A stretch of DNA of 64,000 bases from Nonomuraea sp. SBT364 (GCF_001083785.1 NZ_LAVL01000013.1:74015-138014); one strand, 5' to 3'. Shown: positions 1 through 8,990, numbered from the stretch's first letter. Notes: generated by a model not told the origin, from the sequence alone. Made by a program: numbers and translations.

Positions 1-1266
1 CCCGGAGTCGGAGGTGATCAGGTCCTTCAGCACGACCTCGGCGAGCTGCAGGTCGACGCCCTGCCTGTTGAGGCTGGCGAACGCGGTGACCCTGATCAGC
101 GCCCCCTCCAGCTCACGGATGTTGGTGGAGATGCGGCTGGCGATGTACTCCAGCACCTCGGGCGGCGCGGCCAGGCCCTCCTGTATGGCCTTCTTCCGCA
201 GGATGGCGATCCGGGTCTCCAGCTCGGGCGGCTGGACGTCGGTGATCAGGCCCCACTCGAACCGGTTGCGCAGCCGGTCCTCCAGCGTGATGAGCTGCTT
301 GGGCGCCCGGTCGCTGGAGATGACGATCTGCTTGTTGGCGTTGTGCAGCGTGTTGAAGGTGTGGAAGAACTCCTCCTGCGTCTGCTCCTTGCCCTCCAGG
401 AACTGGATGTCGTCCACGAGCAGGATGTCGATCGCGCGGTAGCGGCCCCGGAAACCGTCGGCCTTGTGGTCGCGGATGCTGTTGATGAAGTCGTTCGTGA
501 ACTCCTCGGAGCTCACGTATCTCACCCGGGCGCCGTCGTACAGGCTCTGCGCGTAATGCCCGATCGCGTGCAGCAGGTGGGTTTTCCCCAGCCCCGAGTC
601 TCCGTAAATGAAGAGCGGGTTGTACGCCTTCGCCGGCGATTCGGCGACGGCCACGGCCGCGGCGTGGGCGAAACGGTTGCTGGCTCCGATGACGAATGTC
701 TCGAATGTGTACTTTTGGTTAAGTCTGGCCGGTTCGCTGGGCTTGTTGCTCTTGGCTTCCCACCTGTTCTGGGTGGGCTCCGGGGCCTTTTCCACAGGGG
801 CCTGTGCCTGTTCAAAACTGAAGGCAGGCTGTGGATATTCGGTGGACGAAGGCGCCGGCTCGGGCTGTGGAGAATAGAACTGCGGAGGCTCGGAAGCCTG
901 GTAGTGCTGGGGCGATGGGCCCTGTGGATAGCGCGGCTGGGGGTCCGGGCTCTGGGGATAGTTCTGAACCACAGGCTGTGGATGAAGCTCCTGCATCGGC
1001 TGCTCGGGAGCCGTCGTGTCGATCATCACGGCCAGTCGCATGGCCCGGCCGAGCTCCTGGGAGAGCGCGTGCGCGACGAGCGGGCGCAGCTTGCCCTCGA
1101 TGAGGTCCTTGAGGAAGTCGTTGGGGACGCCCAGCACGATCGTGTCGTCGGCCAGGGCGATCGGCCGGACCATGGAGAGCCAGGTGCGCTGCTGGACCGG
1201 CACGTTCTCGTTGAGGAAGTTGCCCAGCGCCCTCTTCCATACCGTGTCGAGGTCGACACCGTTCAT
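1..1266 (-). CDS. dnaA: Chromosomal replication initiator DnaA (3' end outside window)
   Basis: DnaA binds oriC DnaA boxes, melts the origin and recruits DnaB. The first 422 codons are visible, read leftwards from the ATG at 1266-1264 ([14 protein letters not shown]). Domain I covers about residues 1-90. A long Pro/Gln-rich linker (domain II) follows to about residue 165. The AAA+ domain then starts with a [14 protein letters not shown] motif, Walker [11 protein letters not shown] and Walker [11 protein letters not shown]. The C-terminal DNA-binding domain IV lies left of the window. The frame is open to base 1, so this is edge truncation and not a pseudogene. The linker-coding DNA is unusually rich in DnaA-box-like words (separate entry). 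The gene is divergent from rpmH across a DnaA-box cluster, which suggests autoregulation. Confidence 0.97.
   Translation of the reverse strand, partial: MNGVDLDTVWKRALGNFLNENVPVQQRTWLSMVRPIALADDTIVLGVPNDFLKDLIEGKLRPLVAHALSQELGRAMRLAVMIDTTAPEQPMQELHPQPVVQNYPQSPDPQPRYPQGPSPQHYQASEPPQFYSPQPEPAPSSTEYPQPAFSFEQAQAPVEKAPEPTQNRWEAKSNKPSEPARLNQKYTFETFVIGASNRFAHAAAVAVAESPAKAYNPLFIYGDSGLGKTHLLHAIGHYAQSLYDGARVRYVSSEEFTNDFINSIRDHKADGFRGRYRAIDILLVDDIQFLEGKEQTQEEFFHTFNTLHNANKQIVISSDRAPKQLITLEDRLRNRFEWGLITDVQPPELETRIAILRKKAIQEGLAAPPEVLEYIASRISTNIRELEGALIRVTAFASLNRQGVDLQLAEVVLKDLITSDSG
788..985. promoter_or_regulatory. DnaA-box-like words inside the dnaA linker-coding region
   Basis: Five 9-mers close to the DnaA box (TTATCCACA) sit within about 200 bp of dnaA coding DNA: TTTTCCACA at 788-796, and reverse-strand boxes at 830-838 (ATATCCACA), 867-875, 923-931 and 977-985. 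On the coding strand TATCCACAG reads Tyr-Pro-Gln, so the YPQ/HPQ repeats of domain II and the boxes are the same bases. Whether DnaA binds here is inference. Confidence 0.4.
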
Positions 1267-1726
1267 GGTGCGGCTCCCCTCCTCCCTGTCGCGGCCCCCC
1301 GCGATCGTTTATCCACACGCGCGTTTATCCACATCGGGGGGTCGCCGCGGCGGCGGCCGCCCCCTGTCGTCCACAGCGCCGCGCCCAGGCTGGATGCCCA
1401 GGATCTCCACAGGTGATCCACAGGCTGTGCACAGCCCTGGATCGGCCCCGGAAGGGCCGACAGTATCTTTGTGCACAGCTGTGTTCAAGACGTTGTCCAC
1501 AGCCTAGCGGTGCCTGGGTGCACATACTGTGGACGTTCAGGGGGCCGTGGAAAAGTCGCCTGTGGATACGTGGATAACCGGTTCCGGTTTGACCTGGACC
1601 GCTTCGCCCCGTACCGTACGGAGGTCGGTCTGTCGTGCGACGGCTATTTCGCGTGCCTCGCTATCTAGACAGGCCAGCCATGTGTGTTAAGCGCCTCGTG
1701 CGCACCTTCAAGCCTGGAGCCCACTC
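1267..1726. other. dnaA-rpmH intergenic region with DnaA boxes (oriC-associated)
   Basis: This 460-bp gap has no gene. It holds two perfect TTATCCACA boxes (1309-1317, 1325-1333) and TTGTCCACA (1493-1501). Near matches are at 1367-1375, 1414-1422 and 1469-1477 (TTGTGCACA), plus reverse-strand boxes at 1528-1536, 1561-1569 and 1569-1577. It is therefore a DnaA-binding and dnaA-control region. In many actinobacteria the main oriC lies between dnaA and dnaN, which would be left of the window, so this may be an accessory part of the origin. Confidence 0.75.
1589..1617 (+). promoter_or_regulatory. Putative rpmH-rnpA promoter
   Basis: TTGACC at 1589-1594 and TACCGT at 1612-1617 are separated by 17 bp. 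They resemble actinobacterial housekeeping -35 and -10 elements and lie about 110 bp upstream of rpmH, just after the last DnaA box. Seen by eye only. Confidence 0.4.
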
Positions 1727-1864
1727 GTGAGCAAGCGTACTTTCCAGCCGAACAACCGTCGCCGCGCGAAGACCCACGGCTTCCGGCTGCGGATGCGCAC
1801 CCGGGCCGGTCGCGCCATCCTCGCCGCTCGCCGCCGCAAGGGTCGCGAGAAGCTGTCGGCCTGA
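1727..1864 (+). CDS. rpmH: 50S ribosomal protein L34
   Basis: L34 is a small basic protein of the large ribosomal subunit. The 45-residue product begins [19 protein letters not shown] and ends [11 protein letters not shown], matching the family in length and in its invariant N-terminus. The start is GTG. It lies directly upstream of rnpA, the order conserved in nearly all bacteria, and is divergent from dnaA. The ORF is short and easily overlooked. Confidence 0.97.
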   Translation: MSKRTFQPNNRRRAKTHGFRLRMRTRAGRAILAARRRKGREKLSA

Positions 1865-1926
1865 CCGTCCTGCGCGTGATCGTCCGCCCGCCGGTGCACC
1901 CCGCCGGCGGGCGATAGGCGTATACG

Positions 1927-2289
1927 GTGCTTTCCCGACAGTCCCGCATGCGGCGCGGGGAGGAGTTCAAGGCGGCCATCAAGCGCGGTAAGCGCGCCGG
2001 TCGCCCCACCCTGGTGGTGCATCTCACCATTTCCGGGGAAGGGACACCTCTGGTGGGTTTTGTAGTGAGCCGGGCCGTCGGAGGCGCGGTCGTCCGCAAC
2101 AAGGTCAAGCGTCGGCTTCGACACCTGATGCGAGACCGTCTTGACCGGCTCCCGAGAGGTAGCCTGCTTGTGGTACGCGCCAACCCCCCGGCCGCGTCAG
2201 CGCGATCCGAGCATCTTGCCGCCGAGCTCGACCTCGCGCTCGACCGTTTGCTCAGGCGGCGCGAGTCCTCGACGGATGGACGGAGATGA
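1927..2289 (+). CDS. rnpA: Ribonuclease P protein component
   Basis: RnpA is the protein subunit of RNase P, which removes 5' leaders from tRNA precursors together with the M1 RNA. The 120-residue basic protein starts at GTG ([21 protein letters not shown]) and carries the family core [16 protein letters not shown] (the RNR motif), followed by a VVRANPPAA strand. Its stop overlaps the yidD start in ATGA, indicating translational coupling. It is cotranscribed with rpmH. Confidence 0.96.
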   Translation: MLSRQSRMRRGEEFKAAIKRGKRAGRPTLVVHLTISGEGTPLVGFVVSRAVGGAVVRNKVKRRLRHLMRDRLDRLPRGSLLVVRANPPAASARSEHLAAELDLALDRLLRRRESSTDGRR

Positions 2290-2564
2290 CGGAGCAACCG
2301 CTAGGGACAGCGAGCCTCCCCGCTCGGGTGCTGCTCGCGCCCATCCGGTTCTACCGGGCCTTCATCAGCCCGATGCTCGGTCCGCGCTGCCGTTTCTATC
2401 CGTCCTGCAGCGCGTACGGGCTCGAGGCGATAGCCGTACACGGAGCATTGCGCGGCACATGGTTGACTGTCCGGCGCATCGGGCGGTGCCACCCATTCCA
2501 TCCCGGAGGTATAGACCCGGTGCCCCCACGCCCGGTTCGGTCCCACGAAACGCAAGGGAGATAG
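2286..2564 (+). CDS. yidD: Membrane protein insertion efficiency factor YidD
   Basis: YidD is a small amphipathic protein that assists YidC-mediated membrane insertion. The 92-residue product has the family signatures [21 protein letters not shown] (conserved Cys residues) and [15 protein letters not shown]. The ATG overlaps the rnpA stop by 4 bp, and a GGGAG sequence precedes yidC only a few bases after this gene. Length and position are typical. Confidence 0.95.
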   Translation: MTEQPLGTASLPARVLLAPIRFYRAFISPMLGPRCRFYPSCSAYGLEAIAVHGALRGTWLTVRRIGRCHPFHPGGIDPVPPRPVRSHETQGR

Positions 2565-2568
2565 CTCG

Positions 2569-3519
2569 GTGGAGCTGTCCTGGCTGAGCTGGCTCTATGA
2601 AGCCGTAGCCTTCGTCATCACCTGGATTCATGCGGGTTACAGCACCTTCCTGAACCCGGATAGCGGCCTGACGTGGTTGCTGACCATCGTCACGCTCACC
2701 GTGCTCATGCGGATCCTCATCTTCCCGCTCTTCCTCAAGCAGATGCGGTCCTCGAAGAAGATGCAGGAGCTCGCCCCCAAGGTGGCGGAGCTGCGCAAGC
2801 GCTACAAGAACGACAAGCAGCGCATGAACCAGGAGGTCATGGCGGTCTATCAGGGCGCCGGGGCCAATCCGCTCGGCGGCTGCCTGCCGATCCTGGCGCA
2901 GTTCCCCATCTTCATCTCGATGTTCACCGTGCTGCAGGCCATGGCCAACGGCCGCGCGGTGTACGGGATGACGCAGGAGCTCGTCGACAGCGCCCGGGCG
3001 GCGCACATCTTCGGCGCGCCGGTGCCCGCGACCTTCTTCATGTCCGAGCAGGACATCATCGCGCTCGACGCCGTCCCCCTGCAGACGAAGATCGTCCTGG
3101 GTGTGTTCGTGGCGATCAGCTCGCTGACCACGTTCCTCACCGTGCGGCAGAGCGTCACCCGGTCGATGGCGCAGATGCCCGACAACCCCATGGCGCAGCA
3201 GCAGAAGCTGCTCATGTACATCTCGCCGCTGTTCGCCTTCTTCAGCCTGAACTTCCCGCTCGGCCTGATCCTGTACTGGGTGACCACCAACGTGTGGACG
3301 CTCGGCCAGCAGCACTGGTTCTACACGCGCAACCCGATGCCCGAGTTCGACGCCAAGGGCAACGTGGTCCCGGTCCAGCCGAAGCCCGGTCTGATGGCCA
3401 AGCTTCGCAAGACGACTCCCGAAGAGGAGCCCCCTCCTCCGCCTCCTGCGCCTAAGATCGTCAGGAACCAGCCCAGCCGTCAGTCCCGCAGCAAGCGCAC
3501 CGGCAGCAAGAAGTCGTGA
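2569..3519 (+). CDS. yidC: Membrane protein insertase YidC/OxaI
   Basis: YidC inserts and folds membrane proteins, alone or with SecYEG. The 316-residue protein starts at GTG behind AAGGGAG. It has an N-terminal membrane segment and then the conserved cytoplasmic hairpin rich in Lys/Arg (KQMRSSKKMQELAPK). A 60KD_IMP core follows with GGCLPILAQFPIFISMF and later hydrophobic segments including NFPLGLILYW. The C-terminus is Pro-rich and then very basic. There is no large periplasmic P1 domain, as is usual in Gram-positive YidC. Confidence 0.96.
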   Translation: MELSWLSWLYEAVAFVITWIHAGYSTFLNPDSGLTWLLTIVTLTVLMRILIFPLFLKQMRSSKKMQELAPKVAELRKRYKNDKQRMNQEVMAVYQGAGANPLGGCLPILAQFPIFISMFTVLQAMANGRAVYGMTQELVDSARAAHIFGAPVPATFFMSEQDIIALDAVPLQTKIVLGVFVAISSLTTFLTVRQSVTRSMAQMPDNPMAQQQKLLMYISPLFAFFSLNFPLGLILYWVTTNVWTLGQQHWFYTRNPMPEFDAKGNVVPVQPKPGLMAKLRKTTPEEEPPPPPPAPKIVRNQPSRQSRSKRTGSKKS

Positions 3520-3539
3520 TTACGAAGGAGAGGCCGGCC

Positions 3540-4028
3540 ATGACCGAGGCCGAGCAGGAGAAGGCTCCTGACATCAGCGCGCTCGAACAGGAGGGCGAGA
3601 TCGCGGCTGACTACGTCGAAGGCCTCCTCGACATCGCCGACATCGACGGTGACATCGACATGGACGTCGAGGGCGACCGCGCGATGGTCTCCGTCGTCGG
3701 ACTCAAGGGCAACGAGTTGGTCGGCCCCGCGGGCGAGGTGCTGGAGGCTCTCCAGGAGCTGACCCGGCTGGCCGTCCACCGCCAGACGGGGGAGCGGTCC
3801 CGCCTGATGCTCGACGTCGGCGGCTATCGCGAGCGCCGCCGCGCCGAGCTCACCAAGCTCGGCACCGAGATGGCCAACCAGGTCAAGGACCGGGGCGAGC
3901 CCAAGCCGCTGCAGCCGATGACGCCCTTCGAACGCAAGATCGTCCACGACGCGGTGGCCGCTGCCGGGCTCCGCAGCGAGTCCGAGGGCGAGGAGCCCAA
4001 CCGTTACGTGGTGGTCCTGCCCGCCTGA
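3540..4028 (+). CDS. jag: Jag/KhpB-EloR family RNA-binding protein (KH-R3H)
   Basis: This is a cytoplasmic KH plus R3H single-strand nucleic acid binding protein. Relatives (KhpB/EloR) act with KhpA in RNA binding and the control of elongation in Firmicutes; the role in actinobacteria is less clear. The 162-residue product begins MTEAEQEKAPD. The acidic N-terminus leads to a KH-like core (GLKGNELVGPAGEVLEALQELT) and a C-terminal R3H segment (RKIVHDAVAAAGLRSESEGEEPNRYVVV). I chose the ATG at 3540 because GAAGGAG lies 9 bp upstream; a GTG at 3516 would overlap yidC. Confidence 0.9.
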   Translation: MTEAEQEKAPDISALEQEGEIAADYVEGLLDIADIDGDIDMDVEGDRAMVSVVGLKGNELVGPAGEVLEALQELTRLAVHRQTGERSRLMLDVGGYRERRRAELTKLGTEMANQVKDRGEPKPLQPMTPFERKIVHDAVAAAGLRSESEGEEPNRYVVVLPA

Positions 4029-4050
4029 CCGGCCCCCATGACCCAGCCCG

Positions 4051-4081
4051 GCCGCCAGCCGCCCCGTGCGCCTGGCGGCCG
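4051..4081 (+). terminator. Hairpin after the yidC-jag operon
   Basis: GGCCGCCAG (4051-4059) pairs perfectly with CTGGCGGCC (4073-4081) around a 13-base loop. No T tract follows, so it is an I-shaped terminator of the type common in high-GC actinobacteria. Confidence 0.5.
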
Positions 4082-4227
4082 TTCGCATGTCGAACACCTT
4101 TTCGATGCTCTCCGGGCGGCGCGCTCCAAGGCTCCGTTCAGGGCATCCCGCTAGTCTTCGACAGTGATCTCCCACCTAGCCTGGGGTAGACACCATCCCG
4201 AACTCATACGAAAGGGCCACCACAGCA

Positions 4228-4899
4228 GTGAGCGACGAGCTGCCGCCCCCGCCGGACATCGCGCGGGACGTCTTCACCGGCGAAGCCTGGGACCGGGCGG
4301 AGGCGTTCGCGGAGCTGCTGGCCGGCCCCGGAGTGGTGCGCGGACTGCTCGGCCCCCGGGAGATCCCCCGCATCTGGGATCGCCATCTGCTCAACTGCGC
4401 CGTCGTCGCCGAAGCCATCCCGCCGGACGTGCGCCTGGTGGACATCGGCTCGGGCGCCGGACTGCCCGGTCTCGTGCTCGCGATCGTCCGGCAGGACGTC
4501 ACGGTCACACTGCTTGAGCCGCTGCTGCGCCGTACCGTCTTCTTGCAGGAGTGCGTCGAGACCCTCAAGCTGGAGAACGTCGAGGTGCTGCGCGGCCGGG
4601 CCGAGGAACTGGCCGGCAAGCGTGTCTTCGACGTGGCCAGCGCCCGCGCCGTGGCGCCCCTCGACCGGCTCCTGAAGTGGGCCATGCCGCTGCTGAACGA
4701 AGGCGGCGAGCTCATCGCCATGAAGGGGGAGCGCGCCGCCGAGGAACTCGCCGAGGCGGAGCCCCAATTGCGCGCCAGCGGCGCCAGAACGGCCGAGCTT
4801 GTGACCGTCGGGCACGGTAAGGTCGAGCCGCCTGCAACATTGGTTCGGGTGATAGCGGGTCGCGCGCCAGAGCACGGCAGGCGGCGACGAAGGAGGTGA
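4228..4899 (+). CDS. rsmG: 16S rRNA (guanine-N7) methyltransferase RsmG
   Basis: RsmG (GidB) methylates N7 of G527 in 16S rRNA; loss causes low-level streptomycin resistance. The 223-residue protein starts at GTG (MSDELPPPPDIARDVF). The SAM-binding motif I is VDIGSGAGLPGLVLAIV, followed by LLEPLLRRTVFL and the later signature DVASARAVAPLDRLLKWA. The C-terminus is a run of arginines. The stop abuts parA. The gene sits between jag and parA, as in most actinobacteria. Confidence 0.95.
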   Translation: MSDELPPPPDIARDVFTGEAWDRAEAFAELLAGPGVVRGLLGPREIPRIWDRHLLNCAVVAEAIPPDVRLVDIGSGAGLPGLVLAIVRQDVTVTLLEPLLRRTVFLQECVETLKLENVEVLRGRAEELAGKRVFDVASARAVAPLDRLLKWAMPLLNEGGELIAMKGERAAEELAEAEPQLRASGARTAELVTVGHGKVEPPATLVRVIAGRAPEHGRRRRRR

Positions 4900-5045
4900 C
4901 GGTCGTGCCGGTCGCTCAGAGCGGTCTTGGCTGGCCGGACAGCCGTCTGTCCGAGAGCCCCAGAGGGGTCGGCTGGCCCGGATCGGGCGTTTCGCGACAG
5001 CAGATTCCCGGCTCCGACATGCCACGGGTTGAAAGGATGGCCATC

Positions 5046-5957
5046 GTGACCCAGACCCCCCTGAACCCAGGTGATTCTCCGTTGGTACGAGAGGCGCTCA
5101 ACTCAGTGGTTTCACGTGAAACACCTACCGCTCAGCTGCCCACCCAGACGGACACCGGCCAGGGGGCGTGGCCCAGGCCGTCCAAGTGCCGGGTGATCGC
5201 CGTTGCCAACCAGAAGGGCGGCGTCGGCAAGACCACGACGTCCGTCAACATTGCCGCCGCCCTGTCGATGAACGGCGAGCGCGTCCTCGTCGTCGACCTC
5301 GACCCGCAGGGCAACGCCTCCACCGCCCTGGCCACCGAACACCGAGGCGACATCCCGGACGTCTACCAGGTGCTCGTCGACGACCTGCCCATGGCGGACA
5401 TCGTCAAGCAGGTGCCCGACATGCCCAACCTCTACTGCGCCCCGGCGACCATCGACCTGGCCGGCGCCGAGATCGAGCTCGTCTCCCTGGTCGCCCGCGA
5501 GGCCCGCCTGCGCCGCGCCCTCACCGCCTACGACGCGCTCGACCTCGACTACATCATCATCGACTGCCCGCCGTCGCTCGGCCTGCTCACGGTCAACGCC
5601 CTGGTGGCCGCCGACGAGGTCATGATCCCCATCCAGTGCGAGTACTACGCCCTGGAGGGGCTCGGGCAGCTCCTGCGCAACGTCGACCTCATCAAGGCGC
5701 ACCTCAACCCCACCCTGCGGCTTTCCACGATCGTCCTCACCATGTACGACGGCCGCACGCGGCTCGCTTCCCAGGTGGCGGACGAGGTTCGGGCGCACTT
5801 CGGCGACACGGTGCTCAACACGGTCATCCCGCGCAGTGTTCGCCTCTCGGAGGCGCCCAGCTACGGCCAGTCGGTCATGACCTACGACCCGGGCTCCAGC
5901 GGGGCGATGGCCTACATGGACGCCGCCCGCGAGATCGCCCACCGCGCCCTGGTCTGA
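5046..5957 (+). CDS. parA: Chromosome partitioning ATPase ParA
   Basis: ParA is a DNA-binding ATPase that moves ParB-parS complexes and so separates origins. The deviant Walker A motif VANQKGGVGKTTTSVN is at about residues 54-69, Walker A' VVDLDPQGNAST follows, and Walker B is YIIIDCPPSLG. The frame is open from 4896, but the first part looks non-conserved. I prefer GTG 5046 (MTQTPLNPGD) because GAAAGGA ends 8 bp upstream; ATG 5037 is also possible. A parS site lies inside the N-terminal coding region. parB is not adjacent, being 1.15 kb downstream. Confidence 0.95.
   Translation: MTQTPLNPGDSPLVREALNSVVSRETPTAQLPTQTDTGQGAWPRPSKCRVIAVANQKGGVGKTTTSVNIAAALSMNGERVLVVDLDPQGNASTALATEHRGDIPDVYQVLVDDLPMADIVKQVPDMPNLYCAPATIDLAGAEIELVSLVAREARLRRALTAYDALDLDYIIIDCPPSLGLLTVNALVAADEVMIPIQCEYYALEGLGQLLRNVDLIKAHLNPTLRLSTIVLTMYDGRTRLASQVADEVRAHFGDTVLNTVIPRSVRLSEAPSYGQSVMTYDPGSSGAMAYMDAAREIAHRALV
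5108..5123. promoter_or_regulatory. parS: parS site 1 (within parA)
   Basis: GGTTTCACGTGAAACA matches the bacterial parS consensus TGTTTCACGTGAAACA at 15 of 16 positions. It lies in the parA coding sequence, where it specifies part of the non-conserved N-terminal arm (VSRET). Confidence 0.93.
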
Positions 5958-6264
5958 CCGTCGGCGGCGGTCCCTCGCCCGGGCCCTGCCGGCACCCATG
6001 CCCGGGGACGTGCTCCCGTTGCGTACTCGCCGCCTTCGAAGCGGAAGCGGGGCCGGCATGGGGCGCATTGGCGGGCCCTTACACCTTGGCGTCCCGCCCT
6101 CGGCCGCGCTGGGCGTTGCCGGGTTACGCACCTGAACGTCGCTCGCCACACGCAACCGCCGCACGAGGCTGTCGCGGCGGCACGGCTGCCAGGGAATGGC
6201 TTCCCTGCCACCACGAGGCCCCCGCCGACAGAACCGACAAACCACCCGAGCTGGGCGTCCCGAG

Positions 6265-6560
6265 GCGTCGCGCCGTTGCCCGGGGCGTCACATCACGGGC
6301 CGGGGCGTCCCGCCATTGGAGGGGGCGGCGCGTCACTGCCCGGAGCGGCCATTGCCCGGGGCGGCGTGCCATTGGCTGGGGCGGCGCGTCATTGCCTGGG
6401 GCGTCACATCACGGGCCGGGGCGCCCCGCCGTTGCCCGGGGCGGCGTGTCATTGCCTGGGGCGGCGTGTCATTGGCTGGGGCGCCGGGCCGATGCCTGGG
6501 GTGGCGTGCCCTTGCCCGGGGAGTAACGCCATAGGCGGGGCGCTGGGCCCTCGCCAGGGG
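6265..6560. repeat. 20-bp tandem repeat array between parA and parB
   Basis: About 15 units run almost in register, each near GCGGCGTGTCATTGCCTGGG. The best copies are 6361-6380, 6381-6400, 6441-6460 and 6461-6480. Units 6265-6284, 6285-6304, 6305-6324 and 6325-6344 precede a 16-bp unit at 6345-6360, after which the exact 20-bp register continues to 6560. Units at 6285 and 6401 are identical to each other and differ from the main type, so there are at least two unit families (higher-order copying). Confidence 0.88.
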
Positions 6561-6762
6561 GGCGCGAGATTGCCGATCGCGGCGACGCCGAGTCCGAGCG
6601 GCACGGGCGTCGAGTCGCAGGCCGGGCGTCGCGCATGGGCCGAGCCGAGTCGAGCCGTACGTCAGGGTTCAGCACGGTGGCTGGTGAGGCGCAGGCCATC
6701 CAGCCGAACGCCCCCAGCCATCGTCAGCATCCGGCACCGCCATCGCCAGCGAAGAGCCGGGC

Positions 6763-6806
6763 GCCAGCCGTACGCCAGCCGCACGCCAGCCGCACGCCAG
6801 CCGTGC
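6763..6806. repeat. 11-bp tandem repeat, four copies
   Basis: GCCAGCCGTAC, GCCAGCCGCAC, GCCAGCCGCAC and GCCAGCCGTGC follow each other without gaps at 6763-6773, 6774-6784, 6785-6795 and 6796-6806. They lie between the 20-bp array and parB. Confidence 0.85.
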
Positions 6807-7105
6807 GGAGCGTCGCCGGCGTTCGAAGCAATCCCGTCGGTTCCCACACCCCCCGGGCGAGGCACCAGGCAGCGGCCGGAGCGCGGGTCGGCAGGTGCGG
6901 CCCGGCACCGGTGTCGCTCCGGGGAACGTCCGAGAGCGTTCACCATGGGCGAGGTCCGGAGGTGTGGCTGCGATGGTTTGCCGTCATTGATGGCATGACG
7001 GTGCAAATCCGGTGGGACTGCGTGTGGCGAGGAGACACCCGGTTGGGTGGTCAACGGTAACCTCTCCTGGAGTGACGGGTTCGGCCGGGTGAATGAGGAG
7101 ACGCA

Positions 7106-8068
7106 GTGAGCCAGCAGCGGCGGGGATTGGGCAAGGGGCTCGGGGCGCTCATTCCGACCGGTCCCATTGTTGACGGCACGGGAACGGTGCCCTCCGCCAA
7201 CGGTGCAGCGACGGACGCGGGGCCCAGGCCGGTGGCGGGCGCGTACTTCCATGAGGTGCCGCTGGACGCCATCGTCCCCAACCCGCGCCAGCCACGTGAG
7301 ATCTTCGACGAGGAGAAGCTGAAGGAGCTGAAGGCGTCCATCAGCGAGGTCGGCCTGCTCCAGCCGATCGTCGTGCGCCCGGTGGGAGGCGGGAAGTATG
7401 AGCTGATCATGGGGGAGCGGCGACTGCGGGCGTGCAAGCTGGCCGGTCTGGAGCAGATTCCCGCGATCGTCCGCAATACGCAGGACGACGACCTCTTGCG
7501 TGACGCCCTCATCGAGAACCTTCAGCGCGAGCAGCTCAACGCCCTGGAAGAGGCCGCCGCCTACCAGCAGCTGCTGGACGACTTCCAGGCCACTCACGAT
7601 CAGCTCGCCAAGAAGGTCGGTCGGTCCCGCTCACACATCACGAACACGCTGCGTCTGCTCAAGCTGCCGCCGGAGGTTCAGGTGAGGGTGGCCGCCGGCA
7701 CGATCACCGCCGGCCATGCCCGGGCGCTCCTTACACTCGAGAACCCGGAAGATCAGATCCGGCTCGCCGCCCGCATCGTTGCCGAGCTTCTGCCCGTGCG
7801 GGCGGTCGAAGAGATCGTCGCCCTCGGCAGCGCACAGGCCGCCGCTGAGAAGCCGACTCGTACGCGCAAGCCCGCCAAGCCCACCGCCCCCGGTCTCGCC
7901 CACCTCGCCGACCGTCTCTCGGACCACTTCGAGACCAAGGTCAAAGTGGACCTGGGCCACCGCAAGGGCCGTATCGTCGTGGAGTTCGCCACCATCGACG
8001 ATCTTGAGCGCATCATCGGCACCATGGCTCCCGAAGCCGCCCGTACCATGCGGGAATCCGAAAGCTGA
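7106..8068 (+). CDS. parB: Chromosome partitioning protein ParB
   Basis: ParB is a CTPase clamp that loads at parS, spreads, and recruits SMC and ParA. The 320-residue product starts at GTG ([17 protein letters not shown]), the N-terminal ParA-activating motif of the family. The N-domain has [17 protein letters not shown] and the CTP-binding motif [29 protein letters not shown] leads to the HTH ([22 protein letters not shown]) that reads parS. The C-terminal dimerisation domain closes the protein. GAGGAG is about 10 bp upstream. Confidence 0.97.
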   Translation: MSQQRRGLGKGLGALIPTGPIVDGTGTVPSANGAATDAGPRPVAGAYFHEVPLDAIVPNPRQPREIFDEEKLKELKASISEVGLLQPIVVRPVGGGKYELIMGERRLRACKLAGLEQIPAIVRNTQDDDLLRDALIENLQREQLNALEEAAAYQQLLDDFQATHDQLAKKVGRSRSHITNTLRLLKLPPEVQVRVAAGTITAGHARALLTLENPEDQIRLAARIVAELLPVRAVEEIVALGSAQAAAEKPTRTRKPAKPTAPGLAHLADRLSDHFETKVKVDLGHRKGRIVVEFATIDDLERIIGTMAPEAARTMRESES

Positions 8069-8142
8069 TTCCGGCTTTCCTTGAAAGCGGGGCTTCACTC
8101 GCCTCCCTCAAGGAAGCCGCTCCTGGATGTACGTCGGTCCCA

Positions 8143-8158
8143 TGTTTCACGTGAAACC
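8143..8158. promoter_or_regulatory. parS: parS site 2
   Basis: TGTTTCACGTGAAACC, 15 of 16 matches to consensus, 75 bp after the parB stop. Its centre is 45 bp from parS site 3. Confidence 0.95.
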
Positions 8159-8187
8159 AGCGCCGAGCCCCTTGTGCACGGATGCGT

Positions 8188-8203
8188 GGTTCCACGTGAA
8201 ACA
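8188..8203. promoter_or_regulatory. parS: parS site 3 (degenerate left arm)
   Basis: GGTTCCACGTGAAACA keeps the CACGTG core and a perfect right arm but has two changes in the left arm. It pairs with site 2. Confidence 0.85.
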
Positions 8204-8489
8204 TCGCCTCCCGACGCCACGCCTTCCGCTGCTACCCATCTCAATCACCCTCCGCTGCACGCGCCGCTGCTCGCTCGGCTGAGAACGTCGCCCGGCCCGG
8301 CGCCTCTACAGAGAACGGCTGGACGGGAGAAGCGGGACCCGATGGGCGGCTACGTGATCCGAGCCGAGGACGTGTGGAGGCTGCCTCCAGCGGACGGGCG
8401 GAGACGCTTGCCTGGGAAGCGGGCGGTGATAGGCAGCGACGCGCGCCTGAGGGAAGTGGCTATCCACGGAAGCAGGCCGGCGGCCCTCC

Positions 8490-8860
8490 ACGATGGTGGT
8501 TGTAGAGCGGCCCAAGCACACGCGGACGGAGACGCCTCTGCTGACACGAGTGGCGCCGTCCTTCCGCCGGGCCGAGGGAAGGCGGGGAGCCGCCCCTTCT
8601 GCAGAGGACGAGCGGGGTCGCCTTCCGTCGAAGCGACGGGATGCCTCCCGTAGAGCCGGGCGGAGGCAGGATGCGTCCTCCGGTATGTCACCTGGACACC
8701 GTCAGCGGACGGAGGGGCCGCTCGCCTGAAGGAGATGGGCACTGCCAGGGTTGGTGGTTGTGGACGGCCTATGCGGGACGCGGGCAAACACCTTCGCCAC
8801 GGAAGCGGCGGGAACGCCTCTCGCAGAGCCGGGCGGAGAGTGGGGTGCCGCCTTCTGGGA
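8490..8860. repeat. Diverged ~255-bp-spaced direct repeat
   Basis: Two words recur about 170-255 bp apart in related order: GGTGGTTGTAGAGCGGCC near 8493 against GGTGGTTGTGGACGGCC near 8750, and AGAGCCGGGCGGA at 8652-8664 and again at 8825-8837. Both copies run into a GCCGCC end. They look like remnants of an old duplication. Confidence 0.4.
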
Positions 8861-8990
8861 GGCCACTCGGACAGCCCTGTGGAAGTAGCCGGGGCCCCTG
8901 CAAGAGAGAGCTGGGCACCCCAACGGCGAAAGCTGGAGCTGCTTGCTACGGACGCGGCGCTCTCCGCAGAGGTGGGCGAAGACGTCATTC

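Larger units (their letters stand above)
5958..7105. other. 1.15-kb parA-parB gap, no supported gene
   Basis: parA and parB are normally adjacent or overlapping. The long open frames here (such as one that runs out of parA in another frame to 6526) consist of low-complexity Arg/Gly/Ala peptides with no domain. They are GC-rich shadows. The stretch instead holds a 20-bp tandem array (6265-6560) and a short 11-bp array (6763-6806). Confidence 0.7.

Noticed and set aside
1..1266. dnaA pseudogene
   Set aside because: No stop or frameshift is visible. The gene is only cut by the window edge.
5168..6526. 452-codon plus-strand frame starting inside parA
   Set aside because: It is the +1/+2 shadow of parA continued into the 20-bp array. 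The peptide is Arg/Pro/Gly-rich with no domain, and the array makes it look periodic only because 20 is not a multiple of 3.
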